Below are positions 11,050-25,255 of a stretch of 64,000 nucleotides of DNA, in pieces. Made by a program: the position numbers and the translations under genes. The notes beneath the pieces are model-generated. The model made no database searches. It had not been told where the DNA came from and saw nothing but the letters and a program-made list of their open reading frames with translations. Source of the stretch: Siphonodentalium dalli (Eukaryota; Mollusca; Scaphopoda; Gadilida; Siphonodentaliidae); NCBI GenBank assembly GCA_032622095.1, contig CP136066.1, positions 4,175,784 through 4,239,783 on the forward strand. Reading direction: 5' to 3'. Each line of letters starts with the position of its first letter. Position 1 is the stretch's first letter.

Positions 11050-12184
11050 GGGGTGTTATGCATAGATAAAGGGAACAGAGAACGGACACATGTACAGATA
11101 CCGTACTAAGGTAAACATTCCTATATCGCGGGGTGTTATGCCCAGACACAGACACCGTACTAAGGTAAGCATTCCTATATCGCGGGTGTTATGCCCAGAC
11201 ACAGACACCGTACTAAGGTAAGCATTCCTATATCGCGGGTGTTATGCCCAGACACAGACACCGTACTAAGGTAAGCATTCCTATATCGCGGGTGTTATGC
11301 CCAGACACAGACACCGTACTAAGGTAAGCATTCCTATATCGCGGGTGTTATGCCCAGACACAGACACCGTACTAAGGTAAGCATTCCTATATCGCGGGTG
11401 TTATGCCCAGACACAGACACCGTACTAAGGTAAGCATTCCTATATCGCGGGTGTTATGCCCAGACACAGACACCGTACTAAGGTAAGAATTCCTATATCG
11501 CGGGTGTTATGCCCAGACACAGACACCGTACTAAGGTAAGAATTCCTATATCGCGGGTGTTATGCCCAGACACAGACACCGTACTAAGGTAAGCATTCCT
11601 ATATCGCGGGTGTTATGCCCAGACACAGACACCGTACTAAGGTAAGCATTCCTATATCGCGGGGTGTTATGCCCAGACACAGACACCGTACTAAGGTAAG
11701 CATTCCTATATCGCGGGTGTTATGCCCAGACACAGACACCGTACTAAGGTAAGCATTCCTATATCGCGGGTGTTATGCCCAGACACAGACACCGTACTAA
11801 GGTAAGCATTCCTATATCGCGGGTGTTATGCCCAGACACAGACACCGTACTAAGGTAAGCATTCCTATATCGCGGGTGTTATGCCCAGACACAGACACCG
11901 TACTAAGGTAAGCATTCCTATATCGCGGGTGTTATGCCCAGACACAGACACCGTACTAAGGTAAGCATTCCTATATCGCGGGTGTTATGCCCAGACACAG
12001 ACACCGTACTAAGGTAAGAATTCCTATATCGCGGGTGTTATGCCCAGACACAGACACCGTACTAAGGTAAGAATTCCTATATCGCGGCTGTTATGCCCAG
12101 ACACAGACACCGTACTAAGGTAAGCATTCCTATATCGCGGGTGTTATGCCCAGACACAGACACCGTACTAAGGTAAGAATTCCT

Positions 12185-14699
12185 ATATCGCGGGTGTTAT
12201 GCCCAGACACAGACACCGTACTAAGGTAAGCATTCCTATATCGCGGGTGTTATGCCCAGACACAGACACCGTACTGAGGTAAGCATTCCTATATCGCGAG
12301 GTGTTATGCCCAGACACAGACACCGTACTGAGGTAAGCATTCCTATATCGCGAGGTGTTATGCCCAGACACAGACACCGTACTGAGGTAATCATTCCTAT
12401 ATCGCGAGGTGTTATGACCAGACACAGACACCGTACTAAGGTAATCATTCCTATATCGCGAGGTGTTATGCCCAGACACAGACACCGTACTAAGGTAATC
12501 ATTCCTATATCGCGAGGTGTTATGCACAGACACAGACCCCGTACTAAGGTAATCATTCCTATATCGCGAGGTGTTATGCACAGACACAGACACCGTACTA
12601 AGGTAATCATTCCTATATCGCGAGGTGTTATGCCCAGACACAGACACCGTACTAAGGTAATCATTCCTATATCGCGAGGTGTTATGCACAGACACAGACC
12701 CCGTACTAAGGTAAGCATTCCTATATCGCGGGTGTTATGCACAGACACAGACACCGTACTGAGGTAATCATTCCTATATCGCGAGGTGTTATGCACAGAC
12801 ACAGACACCGTACTGAGGTAATCATTCCTATATCGCGGGTGTTATGCCCAGACACAGACACCGTACTTAGGTAATCATTCCTATATCGCGGGTGTTATGC
12901 ACAAACACAGACACCGTACTAAGGTAAGCATTCCTATATCGCGGGTGTTATGCCCAGACACAGACACCGTACTGAGGTAAGCATTCCTATATCGCGAGGT
13001 GTTATGCACAGACACAGACACCGTACTGAGGTAATCATTCCTATATCGCGGGTGTTATGCCCAGACACAGACACCGTACTAAGGTAATCATTCCTATATC
13101 GCGGGTGTTATGCACAAACACAGACACCGTACTAAGGTAAGCATTCCTATATCGCGGGTGTTATGCCCAGACACAGACACAGTACTAAGGTAATCATTCC
13201 TATATCGCGGGTGTTATGCCCAGACACAGACACCGTACTAAGGTAATCATTCCTATATCGCGGGTGTTATGCCCAGACACAGACACCGTACTAAGGTAAT
13301 CATTCCTATATCGCGAGGTGTTATGCCCAGACACAGACACCGTACTAAGGTAATCATTCCTATATCGCGAGGTGTTATGCCCAGACACAGACACCGTACT
13401 AAGGTAATCATTCCTATATCGCGGGTGTTATGCACAGACACAGACACCGTACTAAGGTAATCATTCCTATATCGCGGGTGTTATGACCAGACACAGACAC
13501 CGTACTAAGGTAATGATTCCTATATCGCGGGTGTTATGCACAGACACAGACACCGTACTAAGGTAATCATTCCTATATCGCGGGGTGTTATGCACAGACA
13601 CAGACATCGTACTAAGGTAATCATTCCTATATCGCGGGTGTTATGCCCAGACACAGACCCCGTACTAAGGTAATCATTCCTATATCGCGGGGTGTTATGC
13701 ACAGACACAGACACCGTACTAAGGTAATCATTCCTATATCGCGGGGTGTTATGCCCAGACACAGACACCGTACTAAGGTAATCATTCCTATATCGCGGGG
13801 TGTTATGCACAGACACAGACACCGTACTAAGGTAATCATTCCTATATCGCGGGTGTTATGCACAGACACAGACACCGTACTAAGGTAATCATTCCTATAT
13901 CGCGGGGTGTTATGCACAGACACAGACACCGTACTAAGGTAATCATTCCTATATCGCGGGTGTTATGCCCAGACACAGACCCCGTACTAAGGTAATCATT
14001 CCTATATCGCGGGGTGTTATGCACAGACACAGACACCGTACTAAGGTAATCATTCCTATATCGCGGGTGTTATGCCCAGACACAGACACCGTACTAAGGT
14101 AATCATTCCTATATCGCGGGTGTTATGCACAGACACAGACCCCGTACTAAGGTAATCATTCCTATATCGCGGGTGTTATGCACAGACACAGACACCGTAC
14201 TAAGGTAATCATTCCTATATCGCGGGTGTTATGCACAGACACAGACACCGTACTAAGGTAATCATTCCTATATCGCGGGTGTTATGCACAGACACAGACA
14301 CCGTACTAAGGTAATCATTCCTATATCGCGGGGTGTTATGCACAGACACAGGCACCGTACTAAGGTAATCATTCCTATATCGCGGGGTGTTATGCACAGA
14401 CACAGGCACCGTACTAAGGTAATCATTCCTATATCGCGGGGTGTTATGCACAGACACAGGCACCGTACTAAGGTAATCATTCCTATATCGTGGGGTGTTA
14501 TGCACAGACACAGACACCGTACTAAGGTAATCATTCCTATATCGCGGGGTGTTATGCACAGACACAGACACCGTACTAAGGTAATCATTCCTATATCGCG
14601 GGTGTTATGCCCAGACACAGACCCCGTACTAAGGTAATCATTCCTATATCGCGGGGTGTTATGCACAGACACAGACACCGTACTAAGGTAATCATTCCT
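12185..14699. repeat. higher-order satellite unit, 2,515 bp, copy A
   Basis: About 47 monomers whose order of variants (GAGGTG, CTGAGG, ACAAACACAG, GACACAGTACT, GACATCG) is repeated at exactly +2,515 bp. Identity is nearly complete from about 12185 to 14420. Confidence 0.85.
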
Positions 14700-17214
14700 A
14701 TATCGCGGGTGTTATGCCCAGACACAGACACCGTACTAAGGTAAGCATTCCTATATCGCGGGTGTTATGCCCAGACACAGACACCGTACTGAGGTAAGCA
14801 TTCCTATATCGCGAGGTGTTATGCCCAGACACAGACACCGTACTGAGGTAAGCATTCCTATATCGCGAGGTGTTATGCCCAGACACAGACACCGTACTGA
14901 GGTAATCATTCCTATATCGCGAGGTGTTATGACCAGACACAGACACCGTACTAAGGTAATCATTCCTATATCGCGAGGTGTTATGCCCAGACACAGACAC
15001 CGTACTAAGGTAATCATTCCTATATCGCGAGGTGTTATGCACAGACACAGACCCCGTACTAAGGTAATCATTCCTATATCGCGAGGTGTTATGCACAGAC
15101 ACAGACACCGTACTAAGGTAATCATTCCTATATCGCGAGGTGTTATGCCCAGACACAGACACCGTACTAAGGTAATCATTCCTATATCGCGAGGTGTTAT
15201 GCACAGACACAGACCCCGTACTAAGGTAAGCATTCCTATATCGCGGGTGTTATGCACAGACACAGACACCGTACTGAGGTAATCATTCCTATATCGCGAG
15301 GTGTTATGCACAGACACAGACACCGTACTGAGGTAATCATTCCTATATCGCGGGTGTTATGCCCAGACACAGACACCGTACTTAGGTAATCATTCCTATA
15401 TCGCGGGTGTTATGCACAAACACAGACACCGTACTAAGGTAAACATTCCTATATCGCGGGTGTTATGCCCAGACACAGACACCGTACTGAGGTAAGCATT
15501 CCTATATCGCGAGGTGTTATGCACAGACACAGACACCGTACTGAGGTAATCATTCCTATATCGCGGGTGTTATGCCCAGACACAGACACCGTACTAAGGT
15601 AATCATTCCTATATCGCGGGTGTTATGCACAAACACAGACACCGTACTAAGGTAAGCATTCCTATATCGCGGGTGTTATGCCCAGACACAGACACAGTAC
15701 TAAGGTAATCATTCCTATATCGCGGGTGTTATGCCCAGACACAGACACCGTACTAAGGTAATCATTCCTATATCGCGGGTGTTATGCCCAGACACAGACA
15801 CCGTACTAAGGTAATCATTCCTATATCGCGAGGTGTTATGCCCAGACACAGACACCGTACTAAGGTAATCATTCCTATATCGCGAGGTGTTATGCCCAGA
15901 CACAGACACCGTACTAAGGTAATCATTCCTATATCGCGGGTGTTATGCACAGACACAGACACCGTACTAAGGTAATCATTCCTATATCGCGGGTGTTATG
16001 ACCAGACACAGACACCGTACTAAGGTAATGATTCCTATATCGCGGGTGTTATGCACAGACACAGACACCGTACTAAGGTAATCATTCCTATATCGCGGGG
16101 TGTTATGCACAGACACAGACATCGTACTAAGGTAATCATTCCTATATCGCGGGTGTTATGCCCAGACACAGACCCCGTACTAAGGTAATCATTCCTATAT
16201 CGCGGGGTGTTATGCACAGACACAGACACCGTACTAAGGTAATCATTCCTATATCGCGGGGTGTTATGCCCAGACACAGACACCGTACTAAGGTAATCAT
16301 TCCTATATCGCGGGGTGTTATGCACAGACACAGACACCGTACTAAGGTAATCATTCCTATATCGCGGGTGTTATGCACAGACACAGACACCGTACTAAGG
16401 TAATCATTCCTATATCGCGGGGTGTTATGCACAGACACAGACACCGTACTAAGGTAATCATTCCTATATCGCGGGTGTTATGCCCAGACACAGACCCCGT
16501 ACTAAGGTAATCATTCCTATATCGCGGGGTGTTATGCACAGACACAGACACCGTACTAAGGTAATCATTCCTATATCGCGGGTGTTATGCCCAGACACAG
16601 ACACCGTACTAAGGTAATCATTCCTATATCGCGGGTGTTATGCACAGACACAGACCCCGTACTAAGGTAATCATTCCTATATCGCGGGTGTTATGCACAG
16701 ACACAGACACCGTACTAAGGTAATCATTCCTATATCGCGGGTGTTATGCACAGACACAGACACCGTACTAAGGTAATCATTCCTATATCGCGGGTGTTAT
16801 GCACAGACACAGACACCGTACTAAGGTAATCATTCCTATATCGCGGGGTGTTATGCACAGACACAGGCACCGTACTAAGGTAATCATTCCTATATCGCGG
16901 GGTGTTATGCACAGACACAGGCACCGTACTAAGGTAAGCATTCCTATATCGCGGGGTGTTATGCACAGACACAGGCACCGTACTAAGGTAATCATTCCTA
17001 TATCGCGGGGTGTTATGCACAGACACAGGCACCGTACTAAGGTAATCATTCCTATATCGCGGGTGTTATGCACAGACACAGGCACCGTACTAAGGTAAGC
17101 ATTCCTATATCGCGGGGTGTTATGCACAGACACAGGCACCGTACTAAGGTAATCATTCCTATATCGCGGGGTGTTATGCCCAGACACAGACACCGTACTA
17201 AGGTAATCATTCCT
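14700..17214. repeat. higher-order satellite unit, 2,515 bp, copy B
   Basis: Tandem duplicate of 12185-14699. One clear difference is GTAAAC near 15440 against GTAAGC near 12925. Similarity decays after about 16930, where different monomers follow. Confidence 0.8.
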
Positions 17215-20200
17215 ATATCGCGGGTGTTATGACCAGACACAGGCACCGTACTAAGGTAATCATTCCTATATCGCGGGGTGTTATGCACAGACACAGGCAC
17301 CGTACTAAGGTAATCATTCCTATATCGTGGGGTGTTATGCACAGACACAGGCACCGTACTAAGGTAATCATTCCTATATCGCGGGGTGTTATGCACAGAC
17401 ACAGACACCGTACTAAGGTAATCATTCCTATATCGCGGGGTGTTATGTCCAGACACAGACACCGTACTAAGGTAATCATTCCTATATCGCGGGGTGTTAT
17501 GCACAGACACAGGCACCGTACTAAGGTAATCATTCCTATATCGCGGGGTGTTATGCACAGACACAGACACCGTACTAAGGTAATCATTCCTATATCGCGG
17601 GTGTTATGCACAGACACAGACACCGTACTAAGGTAATCATTCCTATATCGCGGGGTGTTATGCCCAGACACAGACACCGTACTAAGGTAATCATTCCTAT
17701 ATCGCGGGTGTTATGCACAGACACAGACACCGTACTAAGGTAATCATTCCTATATCGCGGGGTGTTATGCCCAGACACAGACACCGTACTAAGGTAAGCA
17801 TTCCTATATCGCGGGTGTTATGACCAGACACAGGCACCGTACTAAGGTAATCATTCCTATATCGCGGGGTGTTATGCACAGACACAGACACCGTACTAAG
17901 GTAAGCATTCCTATATCGCGGGTGTTATGCACAGACACAGACACCGTACTAAGGTAAGCATTCCTATATCGCGGGGTGTTATGCCCAGACACAGACACCG
18001 TACTAAGGTAATCATTCCTATATCGCGGGTGTTATGCACAGACACAGACACCGTACTAAGGTAATCATTCCTATATCGCGGGGTGTTATGCACAGACACA
18101 GACACCGTACTAAGGTAATCATTCCTATATCGCGGGGTGTTATGCCCAGACACAGACACCGTACTAAGGTAATCATTCCTATATCGCGGGGTGTTATGCA
18201 CAGACACAGACACCGTACTAAGGTAATCATTCCTATATCGCGGGGTGTTATGCACAGACACAGACACCGTACTAAGGTAAGCATTCCTATATCGCGGGTG
18301 TTATGCACAGACACAGGCACCGTACTAAGGTAATCATTCCTATATCGTGGGGTGTTATGCACAGACACAGACCCCGTACTAAGGTAATCATTCCTATATC
18401 GCGGGGTGTTATGCACAGACACAGACACCGTACTAAGGTAATCATTCCTATATCGCGGGTGTTATGCACAGACACAGACACCGTACTAAGGTAAGCATTC
18501 CTATATCGCGGGTGTTATGACCAGACACAGGCACCGTACTAAGGTAATCATTCCTATATCGCGGGGTGTTATGCACAGACACAGACACCGTACTAAGGTA
18601 AGCATTCCTATATCGCGGGTGTTATGCACAGACACAGGCACCGTACTAAGGTAATCATTCCTATATCGCGGGTGTTATGCACAGACACAGGCACCGTACT
18701 AAGGTAATCATTCCTATATCGCGGGGTGTTATGCACAGACACAGACACCGTACTAAGGTAAGCATTCCTATATCGCGGGGTGTTATGCACAGACACAGAC
18801 CCCGTACTAAGGTAATCATTCCTATATCGCGGGGTGTTATGCACAGACACAGACACCGTACTAAGGTAAGCATTCCTATATCGCGGGGTGTTATGCACAG
18901 ACACAGGCACCGTACTAAGGTAATCATTCCTATATCGCGGGGTGTTATGCACAGACACAGACACCGTACTAAGGTAAGCATTCCTATATCGCGGGGTGTT
19001 ATGCACAGACACAGACACCGTACTAAGGTAATCATTCCTATATCGCGAGTGTTATGCACAGACACAGACACCGTACTAAGGTAAGCATTCCTATATCGCG
19101 GGGTGTTATGCACAGACACAGACACCGTACTAAGGTAATCATTCCTATATCGCGGGTGTTATGCACAGACACAGACCCCGTACTAAGGTAAGCATTCCTA
19201 TATCGCGGGGTGTTATGCACAGACACAGACACCGTACTAAGGTAATCATTCCTATATCGCGGGGTGTTATGCCCAGACACAGACACCGTACTAAGGTAAT
19301 CATTCCTATATCGCGGGGTGTTATGCACAGACACAGACACCGTACTAAGGTAATCATTCCTATATCGCGGGTGTTATGCACAGACACAGACCCCGTACTA
19401 AGGTAATCATTCCTATATCGCGGGTGTTATGACCAGACACAGGCACCGTACTAAGGTAATCATTCCTATATCGCGGGGTGTTATGCACAGACACAGACAC
19501 CGTACTAAGGTAATCATTCCTATATCGCGGGTGTTATGCACAGACACAGACCCCGTACTAAGGTAATCATTCCTATATCGCGGGTGTTATGACCAGACAC
19601 AGGCACCGTACTAAGGTAATCATTCCTATATCGCGGGTGTTATGCACAGACACAGACCCCGTACTAAGGTAAGCATTCCTATATCGCGGGGTGTTATGCA
19701 CAGACACAGACACCGTACTAAGGTAATCATTCCTATATCGCGGGGTGTTATGCCCAGACACAGACACCGTACTAAGGTAATCATTCCTATATCGCGGGGT
19801 GTTATGCACAGACACAGACACCGTACTAAGGTAATCATTCCTATATCGCGGGTGTTATGCACAGACACAGACCCCGTACTAAGGTAATCATTCCTATATC
19901 GCGGGGTGTTATGCCCAGACACAGACACCGTACTAAGGTAATCATTCCTATATCGCGGGTGTTATGACCAGACACAGGCACCGTACTAAGGTAATCATTC
20001 CTATATCGCGGGTGTTATGCACAGACACAGGCACCGTACTAAGGTAATCATTCCTATATCGCGGGTGTTATGCCCAGACACAGACACCGTACTAAGGTAA
20101 TCATTCCTATATCGCGGGGTGTTATGCACAGACACAGACCCCGTACTAAGGTAAGCATTCCTATATCGCGGGTGTTATGCACAGACACAGACCCCGTACT

Positions 20201-23200
20201 AAGGTAATCATTCCTATATCGCGGGTGTTATGACCAGACACAGGCACCGTACTAAGGTAAGCATTCCTATATCGCGGGGTGTTATGCACAGACACAGACC
20301 CCGTACTAAGGTAATCATTCCTATATCGCGGGTGTTATGACCAGACACAGGCACCGTACTAAGGTAATCATTCCTATATCGCGGGGTGTTATGCACAGAC
20401 ACACACACCGTACTAAGGTAAGCATTCCTATATCGCGGGGTGTTATGCACAGACACAGACCCCGTACTAAGGTAATCATTCCTATATCGCGGGTGTTATG
20501 ACCAGACACAGACACCGTACTAAGGTAATCATTCCTATATCGTGGGGTGTTATGCACAGACACACACACCGTACTAAGGTAAGCATTCCTATATCGCGGG
20601 GTGTTATGCACAGACACACACACCGTACTAAGGTAAGCATTCCTATATCGCGGGTGTTATGACCAGACACAGACACCGTACTAAGGTAATCATTCCTATA
20701 TCGCGGGGTGTTATGCACAGATACAGACACCGTACTAAGGTAATCATTCCTATATCGCGGGGTGTTATGCACAGACACAGACACCGTACTAAGGTAATCA
20801 TTCCTATATCGCGGGGTGTTATGCACAGACACAGACCCCGTACTAAGGTAATCATTCCTATATCGCGGGTGTTATGCACAGACACAGACACCGTACTAAG
20901 GTAATCATTCCTATATCGCGGGGTGTTATGCACAGACACAGACTCCGTACTAAGGTAAGCATTCCTATATCGCGGGTGTTATGCACAGATACAGACACCG
21001 TACTAAGGTAATCATTCCTATATCGCGGGGTGTTATGCACAGACACAGACACCGTACTAAGGTAATCATTCCTATATCGCGGGGTGTTATGCACAGACAC
21101 AGACACCGTACTAAGGTAAGCATTCCTATATCGTGGGGTGTTATGCCCAGACACAGACACCGTACTAAGGTAATCATTCCTATATCGCGGGGTGTTATGC
21201 ACAGACACAGACACCGTACTAAGGTAAGCATTCCTATATCGTGGGGTGTTATGCCCAGACACAGACACCGTACTAAGGTAATCATTCCTATATCGTGGAG
21301 TGTTATGCCCAGACACAGACACCGTACTAAGGTAATCATTCCTATATCGTGGAGTGTTATGCACAGACACAGACACCGTACTAAGGTAAGCATTCCTATA
21401 TCGCGGGGTGTTATGTCCAGACACAGACACCGTACTAAGGTAATCATTCCTATATCGTGGAGTGTTATGCCCAGACACAGACACCGTACTAAGGTAAGCA
21501 TTCCTATATCGCGGGGTGTTATGTACAGACACAGACTCCGTACTAAGGTAATCATTCCTATATCGCGGGGTGTTATGCACAGATACAGACACCGTACTAA
21601 GGTAAGCATTCCTATATCGCGGGTGTTATGCCCAGACACAGGCACCGTACTAAGGTAAGCATTCCTATATCGCGGGGTGTTATGCACAGACACAGACACC
21701 GTACTAAGGTAATCATTCCTATATCGCGGGGTGTTATGCACAGACACAGACACCGTACTAAGGTAATGATTCCTATATCGCGGGGTGTTATGCACAGACA
21801 CAGACACCGTACTAAGGTAATCATTCCTATATCGCGGGTGTTATGCACAGATACAGACACCGTACTAAGGTAATCATTCCTATATCGCGGGGTGTTATGC
21901 ACAGACACAGACACCGTACTAAGGTAATCATTCCTATATCGTGGGGTGTTATGCACAGACACAGACCCCGTACTAAGGTAATCATTCCTATATCGTGGGG
22001 TGTTATGCCCAGACACAGACACCGTACTAAGGTAATCATTCCTATATCGCGGGTGTTATGCACAGACACAGACACCGTACTAAGGTAATCATTCCTATAT
22101 CGCGGGGTGTTATGCCCAGACACAGACACCGTACTAAGGTAAGCATTCCTATATCGTGGGGTGTTATGCACAGACACAGACACCGTACTAAGGTAATCAT
22201 TCCTATATCGCGGGTGTTATGCACAGACACAGACACCGTACTAAGGTAAGCATTCCTATATCGCGGGGTGTTATGTACAGACACAGACACAGACCCCGTA
22301 CTAAGGTAATCATTCCTATATCGCGGGGTGTTATGCCCAGACACAGACACCGTACTAAGGTAATCATTCCTATATCGCGGGGTGTTATGCACAGACACAG
22401 ACACCGTACTAAGGTAATCATTCCTATATCGCGGGGTGTTATGCACAGACACAGACACCGTACTAAGGTAATCATTCCTATATCGCGGGGTGTTATGCAC
22501 AGACACAGACACCGTACTAAGGTAATCATTCCTATATCGCGGGGTGTTATGCACAGACACAGACACCGTACTAAGGTAAGCATTCCTATATCGCGGGGTG
22601 TTATGCCCAGACACAGACACCGTACTAAGGTAATCATTCCTATATCGCGGGGTGTTATGCACAGACACAGACACCGTACTAAGGTAATCATTCCTATATC
22701 GCGAGTGTTATGCACAGACACAGACACCGTACTAAGGTAAGCATTCCTATATCGCGGGGTGTTATGCCCAGACACAGACACCGTACTAAGGTAATCATTC
22801 CTATATCGCGGGGTGTTATGCCCAGACACAGACACCGTACTAAGGTAATCATTCCTATATCGCGGGGTGTTATGCCCAGACACAGACACCGTACTAAGGT
22901 AATTATTCCTATATCGCGGGGTGTTATGCACAGAAAAAGACACCGTACTAAGGTAATCATTCCTATATCGCGGGGTGTTATGCCCAGACACAGACACCGT
23001 ACTAAGGTAATCATTCCTATATCGCGGGGTGTTATGCACAGACACAGACACCGTACTAAGGTAATCATTCCTATATCGCGGGGTGTTATGCACAGACACA
23101 GACACCGTACTAAGGTAATCATTCCTATATCGCGGGGTGTTATGCACAGACACAGACACCGTACTAAGGTAATCATTCCTATATCGCGGGGTGTTATGCC

Positions 23201-24329
23201 CAGACACAGACCCCGTACTAAGGTAATCATTCCTATATCGCGGGGTGTTATGCACAGACACAGACACCGTACTAAGGTAATCATTCCTATATCGCGGGGT
23301 GTTATGCACAGACACAGACACCGTACTAAGGTAATCATTCCTATATCGCGGGGTGTTATGCACAGACACAGACACCATACTAAGGTAATCATTCCTATAT
23401 CGCGGGGTGTTATGCACAGACACACACACCGTACTAAGGTAAGCATTCCTATATCGCGGGGTGTTATGCACAGACACAGACCCCGTACTAAGGTAATCAT
23501 TCCTATATCGCGGGGTGTTATGCACAGACACAGACACCGTACTAAGGTAATCATTCCTATATCGCGGGGTGTTATGCCCAGACACAGACACCGTACTAAG
23601 GTAATCATTCCTATATCGCGGGGTGTTATGCCCAGACACAGACACCGTACTAAGGTAATCATTCCTATATCGTGGGGTGTTATGCACAGACACAGACACC
23701 GTACTAAGGTAATCATTCCTATATCGCGGGTGTTATGCCCAGACACAGACACCGTACTAAGGTAAGCATTCCTATATCGCGGGGTGTTATGCACAGACAC
23801 AGACACCGTACTAAGGTAATCATTCCTATATCGCGGGGTGTTATGCACAGACACAGACACCGTACTAAGGTAATCATTCCTATATCGCGGGGTGTTATGC
23901 ACAGACACAGACACCGTACTAAGGTAATCATTCCTATATCGCGGGGTGTTATGCACAGACACAGACACCGTACTAAGGTAATCATTCCTATATCGCGGGT
24001 GTTATGCCCAGACACAGACACCGTACTAAGGTAATCATTCCTATATCGCGGGGTGTTATGCCCAGACACAGACACCGTACTAAGGTAAGCATTCCTATAT
24101 CGCGGGTGTTATGTACAGACACAGACACCGTACTAAGGTAATCATTCCTATATCGCGGGTGTTATGCCCAGACACAGACACCGTACTAAGGTAAGCATTC
24201 CTATATCGCGGGGTGTTATGTACAGACACAGACACCGTACTAAGGTAATCATTCCTATATCGCGAGTGTTATGCCCAGACACAGACACCGTACTAAGGTA
24301 ATCATTCCTATATCGCGGGGTGTTATGCA

Positions 24330-24809
24330 CAGACACAGACACCGTACTAAGGTAATGATTCCTATATCGCGGGTGTTATGCCCAGACACAGACACCGTAC
24401 TAAAGTAATCATTCCTATATCGCGGGGTGTTATGCCCAGACACAGACCCCGTACTAAGGTAATCATTCCTATATCGCGGGTGTTATGCCCAGACACAGAC
24501 ACCGTACTAAGGTAATCATTCCTATATCGCGGGGTGTTATGCACAGACACAGACACCGTACTAAGGTAATCATTCCTATATCGCGGGTGTTATGCCCAGA
24601 CACAGACACCGTACTAAAGTAATCATTCCTATATCGCGGGGTGTTATGCCCAGACACAGACCCCGTACTAAGGTAATCATTCCTATATCGCGGGTGTTAT
24701 GCCCAGACACAGACACCGTACTAAGGTAATCATTCCTATATCGCGGGTGTTATGCCCAGACACAGACACCGTACTAAGGTAATCATTCCTATATCGCGGG
24801 TGTTATGCA
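24330..24809. repeat. higher-order satellite unit, 480 bp, copy A
   Basis: Nine monomers with the marker order GTAATGATT, CTAAAGTAATC, CAGACCCCG and CTAAAG, repeated at +480 bp. Confidence 0.7.
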
Positions 24810-25255
24810 CAGACACAGACACCGTACTAAGGTAATGATTCCTATATCGCGGGTGTTATGCCCAGACACAGACACCGTACTAAAGTAATCATTCCTATAT
24901 CGCGGGGTGTTATGCCCAGACACAGACCCCGTACTAAGGTAATCATTCCTATATCGCGGGTGTTATGCCCAGACACAGACACCGTACTAAGGTAATCATT
25001 CCTATATCGCGGGGTGTTATGCACAGACACAGACACCGTACTAAGGTAATCATTCCTATATCGCGGGTGTTATGCCCAGACACAGACACCGTACTAAAGT
25101 AATCATTCCTATATCGCGGGGTGTTATGCCCAGACACAGACCCCGTACTAAGGTAATCATTCCTATATCGCGGGTGTTATGCCCAGACACAGACACCGTA
25201 CTAAGGTAATCATTCCTATATCGCGGGTGTTATGCCCAGACACAGACACCGTACT
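24810..25255. repeat. higher-order satellite unit, 480 bp, copy B
   Basis: Repeats the variant order of 24330-24809; the match ends near 25250 where a CTAAAG variant replaces CTAAGG. Confidence 0.7.

Noticed and set aside
19125-19890. A third higher-order repeat at +481 bp
   Set aside because: Only about 285 bp match and flanking monomers differ, so it is noted as a local similarity rather than annotated as a unit.
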